From Monodelphis domestica (taxonomy: Eukaryota > Chordata > Mammalia > Didelphimorphia > Didelphidae), in the NCBI RefSeq assembly GCF_027887165.1, contig NC_077228.1:213457635-213521634 (forward strand): a stretch of DNA of 64,000 nucleotides. The letters are read 5' to 3'. The notes under the pieces are model-generated. The model did no database searches. It was not told the DNA's origin and saw nothing but the letters and a program-made list of their open reading frames with translations. Every line of letters starts with the position of its first letter. The stretch's first letter is position 1. Position numbers and translations under genes: made by a program. Positions 12,208 to 47,439 of this stretch are shown here, piece by piece.

Positions 12208-13586
12208 GACTTCCGGTTAAGATGGCGGCTTAGAGAAAGCTGAAGTTCAGATCTCCGGAAAACCCTTCCCGACCGATCTCAAACTAGAAGCTCCTAAGGC
12301 GCCGAAATTCAAAACGATCAACAGCACAGACCCTGGGAACCCTCCTCCTGGACCTGGACCCGGTTCAAAAGGTACGGCTCCCCTTAAAAGCCAGAACCCG
12401 AGATCCCTCGGACCTCAGGGGTAGGAGCGCAGAGTCCAAGGCTCCCGGAAGCGGCAGCCGCGCCGGGCTCAGAGAGCAGGGTCTGAGGAACAACAACCCT
12501 CAGGGTCTTCTACCCAAGTCCCAGTCCGGGTGAAAGTTACTGCCTGGGGCTTCGGCTGCAAAGAGCCGCTCGGTCCGGGTGAAAGTTACTGCCTGGGGCC
12601 TCCGCTGCAGAGAGCTGGTCAAAACAACAGCAACCCTAAGGGCGGGCAAGACAGCCTCACGGGCTGGATCCTGCTATCCAAGTCTCAGTGAAAGTCTGTG
12701 CTCTCGGAGCTTGGGGAAGCGGCAGCCCATCCCCCCGCAGGCCTACGAAACAGCCTCACGGCCAGCGATTCTGAAGGCAACTTCCGGAAATCGAGCCAGG
12801 GGGAGAGTGTGGCCTCGTGGTCCGACCCTTCCATTCCAGTTCCAGTGAGGCATATTCAGTTTAACCCAGGGAAAGCTCATAGAACTATCTGCCCAGGACT
12901 AAAGCCCCTGAACACCAGAAAGAGACAAGAAAAACTAATCCTCCACATTCAGAAATGGCAAACTCCACAGAACCACAGAAGCCCCAAAATACCAAGAAAA
13001 ATAAGAAGAAAGGGGCGACTTTGGACACATTCTATGGAGCCAAAATACAAAATACAGAGCAGACAGAAGATAATATAAAAGAAAATGCTCCAAAACCTTC
13101 CAAAGGAAATGGAAACTCTCCACAAACCTATGAAGAATTTGAATCAGAAATGACCAAAAAGATGGAAGCCTTCTGGGAGGAAAAGTTGGAAATAATGCAA
13201 AAGAAATTCACGCATCTACAAAACCAGTTTGACCAAACTGTAAAAGAAAACCAGGCTTTAAAGGCCAGAATCAGGCAGCTGGAAGACAATGATCGTGTAA
13301 AAGAGCAAGAAGCAATAAAGCAAAGCCAAAATACCAAGAAATTAGAAGAGAACATAAAATATCTCACCGACAAGGTGATAGATCTGGAAAATAGGGGGAG
13401 AAGGGATAATTTAAGAATAATTGGACTCCCAGATAAGCCAGAAATAAACACCAAACTGGACATGGTGATACAAGATATAATCAAAGAAAATTGCCCAGAG
13501 ATTCTAGAACAAGGGGGCAATACATCCACTGACAGAGCTCACAGAACACCTTCTACACTAAACCCCCAAAAGACAACTCCCAGGAA
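12208..13586 (+). mobile_element. 3'-truncated L1: 5' UTR plus most of ORF1 only
   Basis: The GC-rich 5' UTR (GACTTCCGGTTAAGATGGCG, about 12208-12954) is followed by ORF1 from 12955. The L1 stops inside ORF1 at the TTPR motif. An A-rich direct repeat (AAAAATACTG) is found just before the element (12198-12207, part of a run GAAAAAATACTG) and just after it (13585-13594). The 5' UTR holds a tandem repeat: TCCGGGTGAAAGTTACTGCC occurs at 12525 and 12574. Usual L1 copies lose the 5' end; this one has lost everything 3' of ORF1. Confidence 0.82.
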
Positions 13587-13620
13587 AAATACTGATCTTG
13601 GTTCTTTTGCCTTCTCTTAG
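12955..13620 (+). pseudogene. L1 ORF1, open but truncated at its C-terminus
   Basis: The frame opens at ATG 12955 (MANSTEPQKPQNTKKNKKKG) and stays open for 221 codons. It contains a basic N-terminus, a coiled coil of about residues 60-150 and the conserved RRDNLRIIGLPDKP. It runs through RTPSTLNPQKTTPR, where the L1 match stops. The last ten or so residues (KNTDLGSFAFS) are read from flanking DNA. The intact L1 protein would continue for about another 100 residues. The lack of stops over the L1 part contrasts with the copy at 1015 and suggests a younger insertion. Confidence 0.85.
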
Positions 13621-14479
13621 TCACAGCACAAATTCTTTCTGTGGACTTTGGGAATGTGTCATTTCTAACAGGAGACTGATTTCTCTGCTGATATGAGGAT
13701 TGAAAGGGAAAGACCCATTCAACGTTTGGGGGAAATGGAGCTTACCTTGGAACCAGAGTTTGAATTATCCCTCTGACATATACTGTGTGACACCAAGCTG
13801 GCTTTTGTTTGTGTGGCATCTATGATTAAGCCCCACCAGCCTGGCCCTATCTGAGAGAGATTTTAGTCACTAAACCTAGTAGACTGAGGCCGAATTGGCC
13901 CAAAGAAATAAGCATCTGATCCTAGAGGAGTGACTTATCCTGAGTAGGCCCAAAGGTTCCAGGAGAGATGTTACACTGAGATAAGCCCTTCCATGAGGTT
14001 TCCCCATATGTGAGCACTCACTCTTGGGAGTGTGAATATTTGTGGGGAGAATGTACCCTTTTATGGGACTGGGAGTGAATGTTCTATTGCAATTTCCTGT
14101 GAACTATTATCTTCTGATTAAAGAAAAAGCATAGGGATTCATGAGTTACCATTTTGAATGGGGTAGCTCTACAGGGGGTGAAAGGCAGGATGCTGCAGAA
14201 GCTGCACATATTTGGAAGAGGAGTTACTGAGAGGGAAGGAAAGAGAGCAATATTTTGTATCCTTGGAACTTGGCCCGCTGGTCCAACTTCCTGGGAATTC
14301 CTTTGATTTTCCTGAAGAGATATTCCACTCTGGGCCCAGATGAAGAAAAGCTTTTGTGAAGGGATTCTGGTCTTTATATGAAATGTAAGGAGAATGTATT
14401 CCCAAACTGAACATTGCATAATTATAATGACCAAGCTTGCTCTTGGAGAAGCAGGTGTGTAAGACAAGAACAAGTAGTT
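13621..14479. other. Mostly unassigned; short SINE piece
   Basis: A fragment at about 13722-13800 (GGAAATGGAGCTTACCTTGG, CTCTGACATATACTGTGTGA) matches the WSINE-like element at 11063. The remainder has no supported gene. Confidence 0.5.
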
Positions 14480-14724
14480 ATAAACACCTACCATGTGCCA
14501 AACTCTATGCCAAGCTATGCTTATATATATATATATATGCTATGCTAATAAAAAATATTTCTCTTATTTGAGCCTTACAACAATCTTGGGAAGTAGATGC
14601 TCTCATGATCTTAAAAATCAGGAAACTGAGGTAGATAGATTAGGTGAGTTGCCCAGTTAGTGCATTTGAACTCTGGTCTTCTTGATTCCAAACCTAGCAC
14701 TCTGCACCCTGGGCCACTTAGCTG
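14480..14724 (-). repeat. MIR/THER-like element
   Basis: CACCTACCATGTGCCAAACT, CAGGAAACTGAGG and TTGCCCAGTTAGTG in order, as expected for a reverse MIR-type SINE. A short TA microsatellite is at 14521-14538. Confidence 0.65.
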
Positions 14725-15138
14725 AAGAGAAAATAGACCTATTTACTTCCTTTGCAAAAGTTGGGGACTACACATGTGGACCATTATATGTTAGGCTTAG
14801 GTGATGTGATGGTTAGTTTTTTTTAATTTTACACACACACACATTTTTTTTTTTACTTGCTAGATAAGGGAGGAGTAAAAGATATATTTGGAAATGAAGG
14901 TGATGGAAAATTAAAACATATCAACAGTTTAAAAATTGGGTTCTAGATCGAGCTCCGTTACTTTCTAGGTAGACTTAGATATTACCTTATCTAAGTTTTG
15001 GACTAGATGCTGAAGGTCTCTTCAAACTCTGATGTTCCAAGAGCAGGTTTTAGATGTCAGTACTCAAACTCTCAAAGCCTGTTGTCAGTCTCTTCCCCAG
15101 AGTTTGACAAGTTATTTGAGGGCTTCAAATGAGGATTT
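14725..15138. other. No gene or clear repeat seen
   Basis: Contains a short CA run (about 14832-14843) and T runs. No supported coding region. Confidence 0.4.
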
Positions 15139-15364
15139 AATTTGTCAGGCTTGTTCAACTCTTTGAGACTCCATTTGGAATTTTCTTGGCAGATACTGAA
15201 GTGGTTTGCCATTTACTTCTTCAATTCATTTTACAGATGATAAAACTGAGGCAAACAGGGTTAAATGACTTGCCCAAAGTCACACAGCTAGTTAGTGTTT
15301 GAGGCCAGATTTGAACTCAGGAAAATGAGTCTTCCTGATTCCAGGCCTGACACCACCTGGCTAA
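15139..15364 (-). repeat. SINE-A
   Basis: Reverse orientation: ATTTTCTTGGCAGATACTGA, then GACTTGCCCAAAGTCACACA and TTCCAGGCCTGACACCACCT. Confidence 0.85.
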
Positions 15365-15816
15365 CAGAGTATTTCAGCTAAATCCCCTGAGGAGTGGCTT
15401 GTGGGGAAGAAAACTTTGACTTCAGTATAAACATCTTTCTCTTCTCTCTCCTCTCCCCCCTTTTTAGGTTAGAGAAGGATCTTGTACTTTAAAGGATCTT
15501 GGACTTACCATCTTCCCATGAGAGGGTCCTATTAGTGTCCCAGGTGATAGCAATATTTACCTTAAGAGTTTAAAGACAGATTGGAACATAGATTCATGTT
15601 CCATTAACGGGGCCCAGCAAAGGTCTGTCATACGTAAGGCGATCTTCCTGGGTATCTCATGAAGGGATGACTTTTAGCAACCAATACCTGTATTATCCCA
15701 TTGCTGTATGTACTCTCTAAGCTTAAAGTCTGCTTTTCACCAGATATTGTGTGCACAGGTAGGAAAGTGGCAGATTTTTATGGGAATGTTCTGTATTACT
15801 ATAGTAAATTTATTTG

Positions 15817-15995
15817 GTCATTTCAGTTTTGACTTGATTCCATCTGGGAATCATTATTGGCAAAGATACTGGAGTGGTTTATCATTTCTTTCTCCAGATT
15901 ATTCTACAAATGAGGAAACTGAGGCAAATGAAATTAAGTGTCTTGCCCAGGGTCACATAACTACTGTCCAAATTTGAACTCAGGTTTTCCTGAGA
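15817..15995 (-). repeat. SINE-A, truncated
   Basis: TTATTGGCAAAGATACTGGA and GTCTTGCCCAGGGTCACATA are diagnostic. The tRNA-derived head is missing. Confidence 0.8.
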
Positions 15996-16029
15996 AAATG
16001 ACAAAGAGGTCTAAGAAAAAGGACAGGGA

Positions 16030-16530
16030 CCTCTATATACAACATTATAGGAATTCTTTTTGTGGTGGTAAACATTTAGAAATGGAGCAGCTGCCCATCC
16101 AATAGGGAATGGCTGATCAAGTTCCTGTATGTGAATGGATCAAATAATCTTGTATTGTAAGAATGAGGGGGATGACTTCAGAAAAATCTAGGAAGGCTTG
16201 GGTGCAAAGTGAGCAGAACTGGAATAGTTTACACATTAACACTAATATTACAATTGTGTGAAAGACTTAGTAATTCTGTTCAACAATGATCCACCACAAT
16301 TCCAAGATTCATGATGAAAAAATGCTATCCATCTCCAGATAGAGAATTGAAGATTGAAATATATTTTTTCTCTTTGGTTCCCCTTCACTCCCCAACATGG
16401 CTAATGTAGAAATGTTTTACATGATTTCATATGTATAATAGATGTGGGTATTGTATTTCTTGTCTCCTCAGTGGGTTGGGGAGAGAGTAGAGAAAGAGAA
16501 TTTGGAACTAAAAAATAAAACTACATTAAA
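16030..16530 (+). mobile_element. L1 3'-end fragment
   Basis: TTTTTGTGGTGGTAAACATT, AATAGGGAATGGCTGATCAA and AGTGAGCAGAACTGG correspond to the ORF2 C-terminus and 3' UTR seen at 8750-9780 and 39240-39550. It is 5'-truncated and heavily diverged. Confidence 0.8.
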
Positions 16531-16574
16531 AATAATCTGGTCACACACAGACTATAGGATGCTCCCCTCCCCCC

Positions 16575-16672
16575 CAACTCTTACCTTCTTAAAATCAAAA
16601 CTGTGTTTTGTTTCTAAGCAGAATTGTAAGGGCTAAGCCATGGGGGTTGTGACTTGCCCAGGGTCACACAAA
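16575..16672 (-). repeat. SINE-B, degraded fragment
   Basis: CAACTCTTACCTTCTTAAAA and GTGACTTGCCCAGGGTCACA in the expected order; both ends decayed. Confidence 0.55.
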
Positions 16673-17049
16673 GAAACAACTTTTAAGGTCTGAAAAGAGA
16701 AAACTGTGTGATACTATCCAGTTCCAAACTGTTAGTATATGATGTGAAAGTTCTTAGCATTACAGATATATATTTGGGGAAAGTTCCAACTTTATATTAC
16801 ATCTAAAAACAGAGACCCATTTCCCTGATTTTCATGACAAGACTGACTCCTTGTCTTTAACACCAATGTTCTTGTCACACCAGTATCTCATCACAGAAGG
16901 GAGGCAGGCTCTCCCTTTCTCTTGGCCTTCATCTTCAGAAATCTATAGCAGAAAAAGCTCTAGGCAGAAGACAGGTTCCAGTTCCATCCAGGACACCCAG
17001 TTTCACTCTAGGCATGTCAAGTTGCCTGAAATGCATTTTATTTTTTGTA

Positions 17050-17668
17050 TTTCCAAAGGGTGCAGAGGAAAGAGAGGTGGCCTCAAAGTCAGGAGAACCT
17101 GGGTTCAAGTGTTGGCTGTATGACCATGCTAGGAAAATAACTTTTCAGGGTTTTTGGTCAGTGTGAAACAGGGCCCCTTCCCAAATACTACCCCCTTCTT
17201 TCCCCCAACCAGTGAAAATGTAATTGGGAAATGGTTAAAAGAAAAATTAACAAAATATTTTTAGGTGGCCTTCTTGGATGATTAGGAATAGCTTCTATTT
17301 GACACCACCGCTCTAGGAAACCAAGATGGGGAGGTCTGACCTAATTAGTAGTTTTCTCACCTGTAAGTTCTTAATACAAATGAAATCACAGCCCGACCTG
17401 TATCTAACACAGTAAATATGTAATAAATGTTTTTTTAAATTGACTTCACCTCCCTGAAACTCAGCTTCCTAACCAATAAGATAGGGCTAAAACTAGTATT
17501 GTAATGACCTCATAGTGAAAGCAGCTTGCACCCCTCCACCCAGCTCCTGCTTTGCCTTACTAACAATTCTTGGTCACATAGCTAGGAAGTATTTGAAGTA
17601 GAATTGGACCCAGGTCCTCCCAACTCCAAGCTTACTGCTCTATCCACTGTGCTGTCTACCTGCCTCCA
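17050..17668. repeat. Cluster of decayed SINE, MIR and L2-tail pieces
   Basis: A MIR-like head lies at about 17055-17145 (AGGAGAACCTGGGTTCAAG). A WSINE-like tail is at about 17345-17405 (ACAAATGAAATCACAG) and an L2-like tail at about 17408-17440. A MIR-like piece is at 17445-17520 and a reverse SINE head at 17570-17668 (CTCTATCCACTGTGCTGTCT). The order suggests repeated insertions, but boundaries are uncertain. Confidence 0.45.
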
Positions 17669-18129
17669 TCTTTGTAATTCTCAAATCTCATGCATTACCG
17701 CTTTTATTTGCCAACTGCTCATTACCTATGAACCTCCTAAATGATGTGAGATCTATGTTTAAGGCTAGCTATTGCTCATCTATAACTTGCCTCCTGGGTT
17801 CTCCTGAGTGTTAGAACTCTATTATAAGCAGGCACTGGGGAGCATTGACATTCTTCAGGGAAACTTGTTTTGCCTTTTTACTCATCTCATTTGTCCTTGA
17901 ATCACTTAAAACCCCAACTAGATGCTAAGTTCCTGAAGGGCCAGGTCCTTTATCCTAACTGGCATTTTTTATACAGAGGTTCTTCCCTTAAAGACCTTTT
18001 AACTTCTGCCTATCTTTCAGCCAGCCCAGAGAAGCTTGCTCTCAAAAATCATATTTGAGTTTTGCCTCTGGAGGACTGACGAAACACATTCTTCTTTCAG
18101 TTGAAGTGGATGTCTACGGATGGGGACTT
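17669..18129. other. No gene or clear repeat seen
   Basis: AT-rich sequence with one short frame (17870-18058) lacking any motif. Confidence 0.4.
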
Positions 18130-18352
18130 TTGGGGCTGAGTGGATAGAGTCCTAGGCCTGGGTGAGTTAAAATTTTGCCTTAGAACTTGAGTAGCTGTGT
18201 GACTCTGGGCAAGTCACTTAAATCTTGTTTGCCTGTTTTCTCATCTGTTAAATAAGCCAGAGAAGGAAATGGCAAACTACTCTTGGATCTTTGCCAAGAA
18301 AACTTCAAAAGGGTTAATGAAATTGAACACGACTGAAACAAGTTTACAGCAA
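18130..18352 (+). repeat. SINE-A
   Basis: GGCTGAGTGGATAGAGTCCT, CTGTGTGACTCTGGGCAAGT and TCTTTGCCAAGAAAACTTC in order. Confidence 0.87.
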
Positions 18353-18864
18353 TGGATGTGGAATATTGCCTATAGTGTCAAGCAAGGTTGGTTTTAACTC
18401 TTGGTTTTTTTTTTTTAATACTGGAGGATTACAGTCTACGTGTGTCGGGGTAGTTAGGGTTTAAATGGGAAGAGACTAACATAAAAAACCGAACATTAAT
18501 AACACTTTTTTAAAAATGACAAAAATAAATTCTACTGGAGAATGGAATTATGTAGAAGCAGCCCACCAAGGAAATGGATGTGATGTCTCCCTCCCTTTTT
18601 GGCTATATTACAGGAACTCTTTAACTAGATTGGTGAATATATATGTGTATATATATTTGTATTTCAGTATTTTATACATTTACAATGATTATTCTGGAAA
18701 GGGGCTCATAGGTTTCATCAGGCTGTCAAAGGGGATCATGGCAAAAAAAAAAATTAAGAACCCCTGAGCTATTAAGTTCTCCAACAACAGAGGGTTGTGT
18801 ATGTGTGAGCATTACAGAGAGAGACAGGATCCATTCCTTTGAAGGCAACTTCTGCTTTCAGAAT

Positions 18865-20766
18865 ACTGATGCATTTTTTTTTAATTTAAGAAGAGAATAA
18901 AGCATTTGTAAATATATTTCTCTCATGTACACTTCAAAGGTGAAGCTGGTAGGATGCTAGTGTGCTGGAGTTTGGATAGGATGGAGTTTCTTCCTTCCAC
19001 CCTCAACCCTTACCCCCCCCCCCCCAAAAGAAACGCACAAATGACTGGAAAGTTTCCCCTGCCCCACAGGATGAAGATTCAAAATCAAGGGAATATAAAG
19101 GACCAGAGCCACCAGCTTTCATCACAGTAATGCCTCAAGAGTAGGTTGGGTGTCTTCAGGGATGCTCAAGAAAACTGCTTTTCTGTTTATAAATAAGGCA
19201 TGGAAGCTCCCAGAATAGGAGCCAGGTAACTCTCTCCATCAGGCTCTATGGCTGCTAATGGGTCAGCACACAGGATTGAGATTCTTGGATACATAGTGGC
19301 TTGGGGGTAGGGCTGTGAATCCCTGGTCCTTCCCTGACTGATGCCCCAGAAGGGGGCAACAGTCACAGTCAGGAAGAGCTAAGCCCAGAAGAAAATCAAA
19401 GCCCCTTCTCCCCATACCCCTAAAGAGGCTGGGGAAGTTAGAGAGGAGGCTGAGCCACCTTGGTGAAAAGTGGGGAGTTTCAGGAGGCAAAATAGGTTCT
19501 CTTCTCCACTGGGTAGAGAATACAGTATGGGGCAGGGACAGTGTGTCAGGCTGGCCCCAGGGGTGGGGTAAGCTGGAAGCTGAAGCTCGAGTAACATGCT
19601 GGTATATACACCCAGAAGTGGGCACTGGATGGAGTATGTGAATGAGATATGGTCCCTGAGATAGGGGCAGACATAGTGAAGTCTGGGGCTAGGAAAGTAA
19701 GAAACCACAAGCATGGGTGAGAGCGGAGTGGTGCTGCTACGATGCTAGTCAGGGAATCCCAACTGCCATGAGGGGTGTCCCCTCCAGTTGGGAATCCCCT
19801 CAACCCTAGCCTCTGAAAGCATGAACACAGTCAGAGGCATTTCCCGGGAAGGCTGGAGAACAGTAAGAGCAGGAGTTTAGCTCCTTCACAGCTGGGTGAG
19901 GGTCTCTCCTCTTCCTCCCCAGAGTTCACTTGCTACAGACACGGTGCTGGGCTGGCTCCTGAGGGGTAGCTACGACATCCTAGGGGACCCAGACAGTCTG
20001 GGGAGAAGGCAGAGGTCCTCTTTGCTCTCAGAGGATGCTTTCTGCCCAGAGTGGGGCTGTCTGGGATGCCCTGGACTAAGCGACTGTTGCCAAAATGGAG
20101 TGATGAGGTACCTGGGTTTGGGGTGGCATTCCCAGGTAGGGTGCTGGGGTATGGGTTCAGGAAACCAATCAGAACTGCAGAAGGCAGCTCTGGATGGTCT
20201 TACTTCAAGTGCATCAGTCTTGGGGAGGGGGAGAAGCTAGCATTATAAGAAAAAAAAAATCCCCCAGATCCAGAATGGCTTTGAAAAGAAAGTTGGGGCC
20301 ATATGGCTGAGGACCAGCTAGATGGCCTGGAAGCCAGAGGGATAGGAGAGAGAGGGGCTTCCTTCCCCTGGGATGTCTGGCTTTCAAACTCTGGGCTGCT
20401 TCATCAGGCTGACACAAAGGGTGATTGGGAGCTCCTGAGACAGGGGGTCAGTTTGTCTTCCTACTTTTTGCTCCCCATACCCCTCTCCCCATTCCAGGGG
20501 TGGGGGAGGGGTATTCCTTAGGTGTCTCTGGCACCATCATCAACTACTGCATCCTCTTTTGAGGATCCTCCCTTCCCCCAACTCCCACCCCTTGTAGGGA
20601 GCCTTTCCAGCTGGGAATGATGGCATCACACCCCAACTAGGAAGTCAGAAAGGGCTCCCTTTAACAGAAAGCTAGAAAAGGAGGCGGGGCATCTTGTATC
20701 TTGGGGGGAAGGGGGGAGAGGAGGGCTGGGGCAAGAACAAGGGGGGTTGGGGGGTGCAGGCGGGGC
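18865..20766 (-). other. CDR2L: CDR2L 3' untranslated region (predicted)
   Basis: About 1.9 kb below the stop codon is free of recognisable repeats apart from short homopolymers. That is unusual in this window and fits a transcribed 3' UTR. The first poly(A) hexamer on this strand is ATTAAA at 18880-18885. The end is an inference; an alternative AATAAA on the same strand lies near 17037-17043. Confidence 0.4.
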
Positions 20767-44640
<23,874 letters not shown>

Positions 44641-45349
44641 AGCAGGGGAGGAGCCTGGAAGATGAAGGCTCCAGCTGTCAGAAGGTGGATGGGGTTTATC
44701 AGGACCAACTCCATCCCTCCTACCTCCATGCATCCCTCTACTTACCAGTCCCTCTCTTATTTCCAACCGCCAGCGCCCTAGTCCATCTCGACCTCACGCG
44801 TCTTCTTAGCCTCCGCTCTCTTCGTCCTCCAATCACATCAGCAGCCCCCCTCCCCATTGTGGGATCCAGATGCTGAAACATCAGGAGAGATGGTATTGTG
44901 CCAGGGGCCTGGGTGGGGCAACTTCTGACTAGAAAGCTGTTCTCGAGCATGTGCCAAGTAAGTCAAAGCACCAACACTACCTAGACCCCAGGCTCCCCTT
45001 AAGACTCTCTTGGAGAAACCTCACGATGCTGAACCCAAGAGCCTTAGTATTCCTAAGGCAATCCTTCTAGCCTAATACCCCACGTCTTCATCCTGGGGAG
45101 CAGCCCCTGAGGAAATGCAGCCTGGAAACTGCTTCTGCAGATGCCACAGGCTTATCTATTGCAGACCCAGAAAAAACAATTCTTCCCGCCAAAGTCCTTG
45201 GCATTGTTATATGATTCAACAGCAGAAATTGGTATAATTTTATCAGTGGAAAAGCACAAAAGAAGAGGCATTACTATCTGCTTTGTCACTACCCCCTAGA
45301 AACCATGGGATCTTTCCATCTGTCTTGTAGCTGAAGCCTTTGGCATTGT
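44641..45349. other. Intergenic, unassigned
   Basis: Sequence upstream of CDR2L with no recognised repeat; short frames lack motifs. Confidence 0.4.
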
Positions 45350-45480
45350 TGTTTCCCCTATTAGAATTTGAGCTCTTTGAGAGCAGGGACTATCTTTCTT
45401 TTCTATTTGTAACTGGAGCACTTAACACAGTGCTTTGCACACAGTAAGCATTTAATTGCTGTCTTGTATCTTTCTGTTGG
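45350..45480 (+). repeat. L2 tail
   Basis: TTGAGAGCAGGGACTATCTT and CACAGTGCTTTGCACACAGT. Confidence 0.7.
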
Positions 45481-45523
45481 GTACATCCAGGACCATACTG
45501 GCATTAAGGCAGATTAATGCTGC

Positions 45524-45995
45524 AAAGAGAAAGCTGGATTTGAAGTCAGAGGATTCAGATTTGATTATTAGGTTCTAGTATTTATGACTTTTGGCAAGTC
45601 ACTTGAACTCTTGGGCCAGTTTCTTCATCTTTAAAATGAGGGTGTTGGAGAGGTGACTAGTGAGGTCCCTTCCAATTCTAAATCAATCATTCTACATCCA
45701 GAGCTTGGGCGTGGATCCATCTATTTTTAACATTTATTCCAGACATGAAAATTGTTTTTAAAGAAGGAAATTTCACAGCCTTTTTTAGAGACAGTTCCAA
45801 CAATTACCTTTATAATATCCCCTATTTATATAGCAATGGAGGTTTACATTGTGCTTTCTTCACAATAGCCCCAGAAGATAGTTTAAGTATTAGTATGCCC
45901 ATTTTACAGAAAAGGAAACTGAATCCCTGAGAGGTTAAGTAAATGGCTTGTAACTAAGCAATAAATGTCTGAGGTAGGTTTGGAATCCAAGTCAC
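45524..45995. repeat. Two MIR/THER-like elements
   Basis: Plus strand at 45524-45695 (GGCAAGTCACTTGAACTCTT; GAGGTCCCTTCCAATTCTAA). Minus strand at about 45810-45995 (GCCCATTTTACAGAAAAGGA). Confidence 0.65.
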
Positions 45996-46029
45996 CTGAC
46001 CAAAGCCCACTTCTCCATAACTTTATTTT

Positions 46030-46228
46030 ATTTTTTTAAACCTTTACTTTCTGTCTTTGAATCGACATTAAGTATTGATTTCAAGGCAAAAGAGTGGAAA
46101 GAGTTAGGCAATGGAGGTTAAATGACTTGCTCAGGGCCACAAAGCTAGAAAGTATCTGGGTCGAATTTGAATCCAGGATGTCTCTTCTTCAATTCTGGTT
46201 CTCTATCCATAGAGCTACTTAGCTTCCC
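46030..46228 (-). repeat. SINE-B
   Basis: AAACCTTTACTTTCTGTCTT to CATAGAGCTACTTAGCTTCC. Confidence 0.85.
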
Positions 46229-47045
46229 CTCTCTTAACTAACTTTAAAAGCCCATTTTATCTTGCTCAATTCTCAAATAAATCAGATTCCTTCTGCATAA
46301 GTTTGAAACCAATAGTCAACAGAGCTCCTTCCCACCCCCATTTTGCAGTCCCTAGAAATATAAAACTAGACTGCAGAGATCTGGAGACTAGACACAAACA
46401 GAAACCCAGGTGTCTTGACCTAAAAACTAGATGAACATTTTGGCTGATTTAGAGGGGCCAATCACATGTATAGAAGTAATGAAACACACACCTACTAGAC
46501 ACTCCTCCTCTCCTAGGGATGAAAAAGCTGTCTTTTCTAACCCCAAATTGTCTTTCTTGCCTCTGATTCATCCAGCATCTCATTCTCCCACCTCATCTCC
46601 TCTCTTGTACCCTTTTCTATTAGCTTTCCTTACCAAGAAATGACAGAGTATTGAGGGTTTGTGTGACTAATCTGATATTACTGGGTCCCTGAACTTAGAG
46701 CTAATTTCTGGATAAATTAGCTTCTAATTGAATAGGGGGAACAACACATAAGAAAGGTTTCAGCAGCAGGTCAGATGAAAAGGTCTCATGCTTCTTAGGG
46801 GGCAACAGCAAAACGGAAGGTAATGCCTCTTCTTTAATAACATTTCTACTGATAAAATCATATTAGTTTCTGAAGACATTGCTGCCCATGGCTCTGATCC
46901 CTGTGATTGCTGATGGACCAGGCACTTAGTAGCTGATTCTGAGAAAAAGGAATCACTTTCACAGAATTCTAGGCTATGTGAAATTTCTCAAGAGATCATC
47001 TAATCTTACCCCCTGTTTCTTTGCCATTCAGTTTCATTACAGCCA
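46229..47045. other. Intergenic, unassigned
   Basis: No repeat named and no supported frame. Confidence 0.4.
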
Positions 47046-47405
47046 AGTCGACAAACATTAATTCAACTCAGCAGCCAACGATTAAATGCCTACTCTGTGC
47101 CATGCACTGAGCTAGACTCTGAAGATACAAAGGCCACAATGAAAAAAAGTCATTGTCTTTGAGGAGCTTTTATTATAGAGTGGGGGTGGAGAGGAAGGAC
47201 AATACATGTATACAAATGAGTAAATACAAAGTAAATTCAAGAAGGAAAGAGTGAGAAGAACTATTTCAGGAGTACTTGTACTCTTGTACAAAGTTTGAGA
47301 TGGGATGTTATATATGAAATATAGCAAACAGACCAGTTTGACTGGGAGACTATATGAGAAAATGTGCTATGAAAAAAACTGGGAAAGGTGGGTGGGCTAC
47401 TACTT
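47046..47405. repeat. CR1/L3-like element
   Basis: TGCCTACTCTGTGCCATGCA, GAGGAGCTTTTATTATAGAG and GACCAGTTTGACTGGGAGAC in the order of an old CR1/L3-type 3' region. Confidence 0.5.
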
Positions 47406-47439
47406 CTTGCTACTTAGCTGGAGAAGAAAGACAACAATG

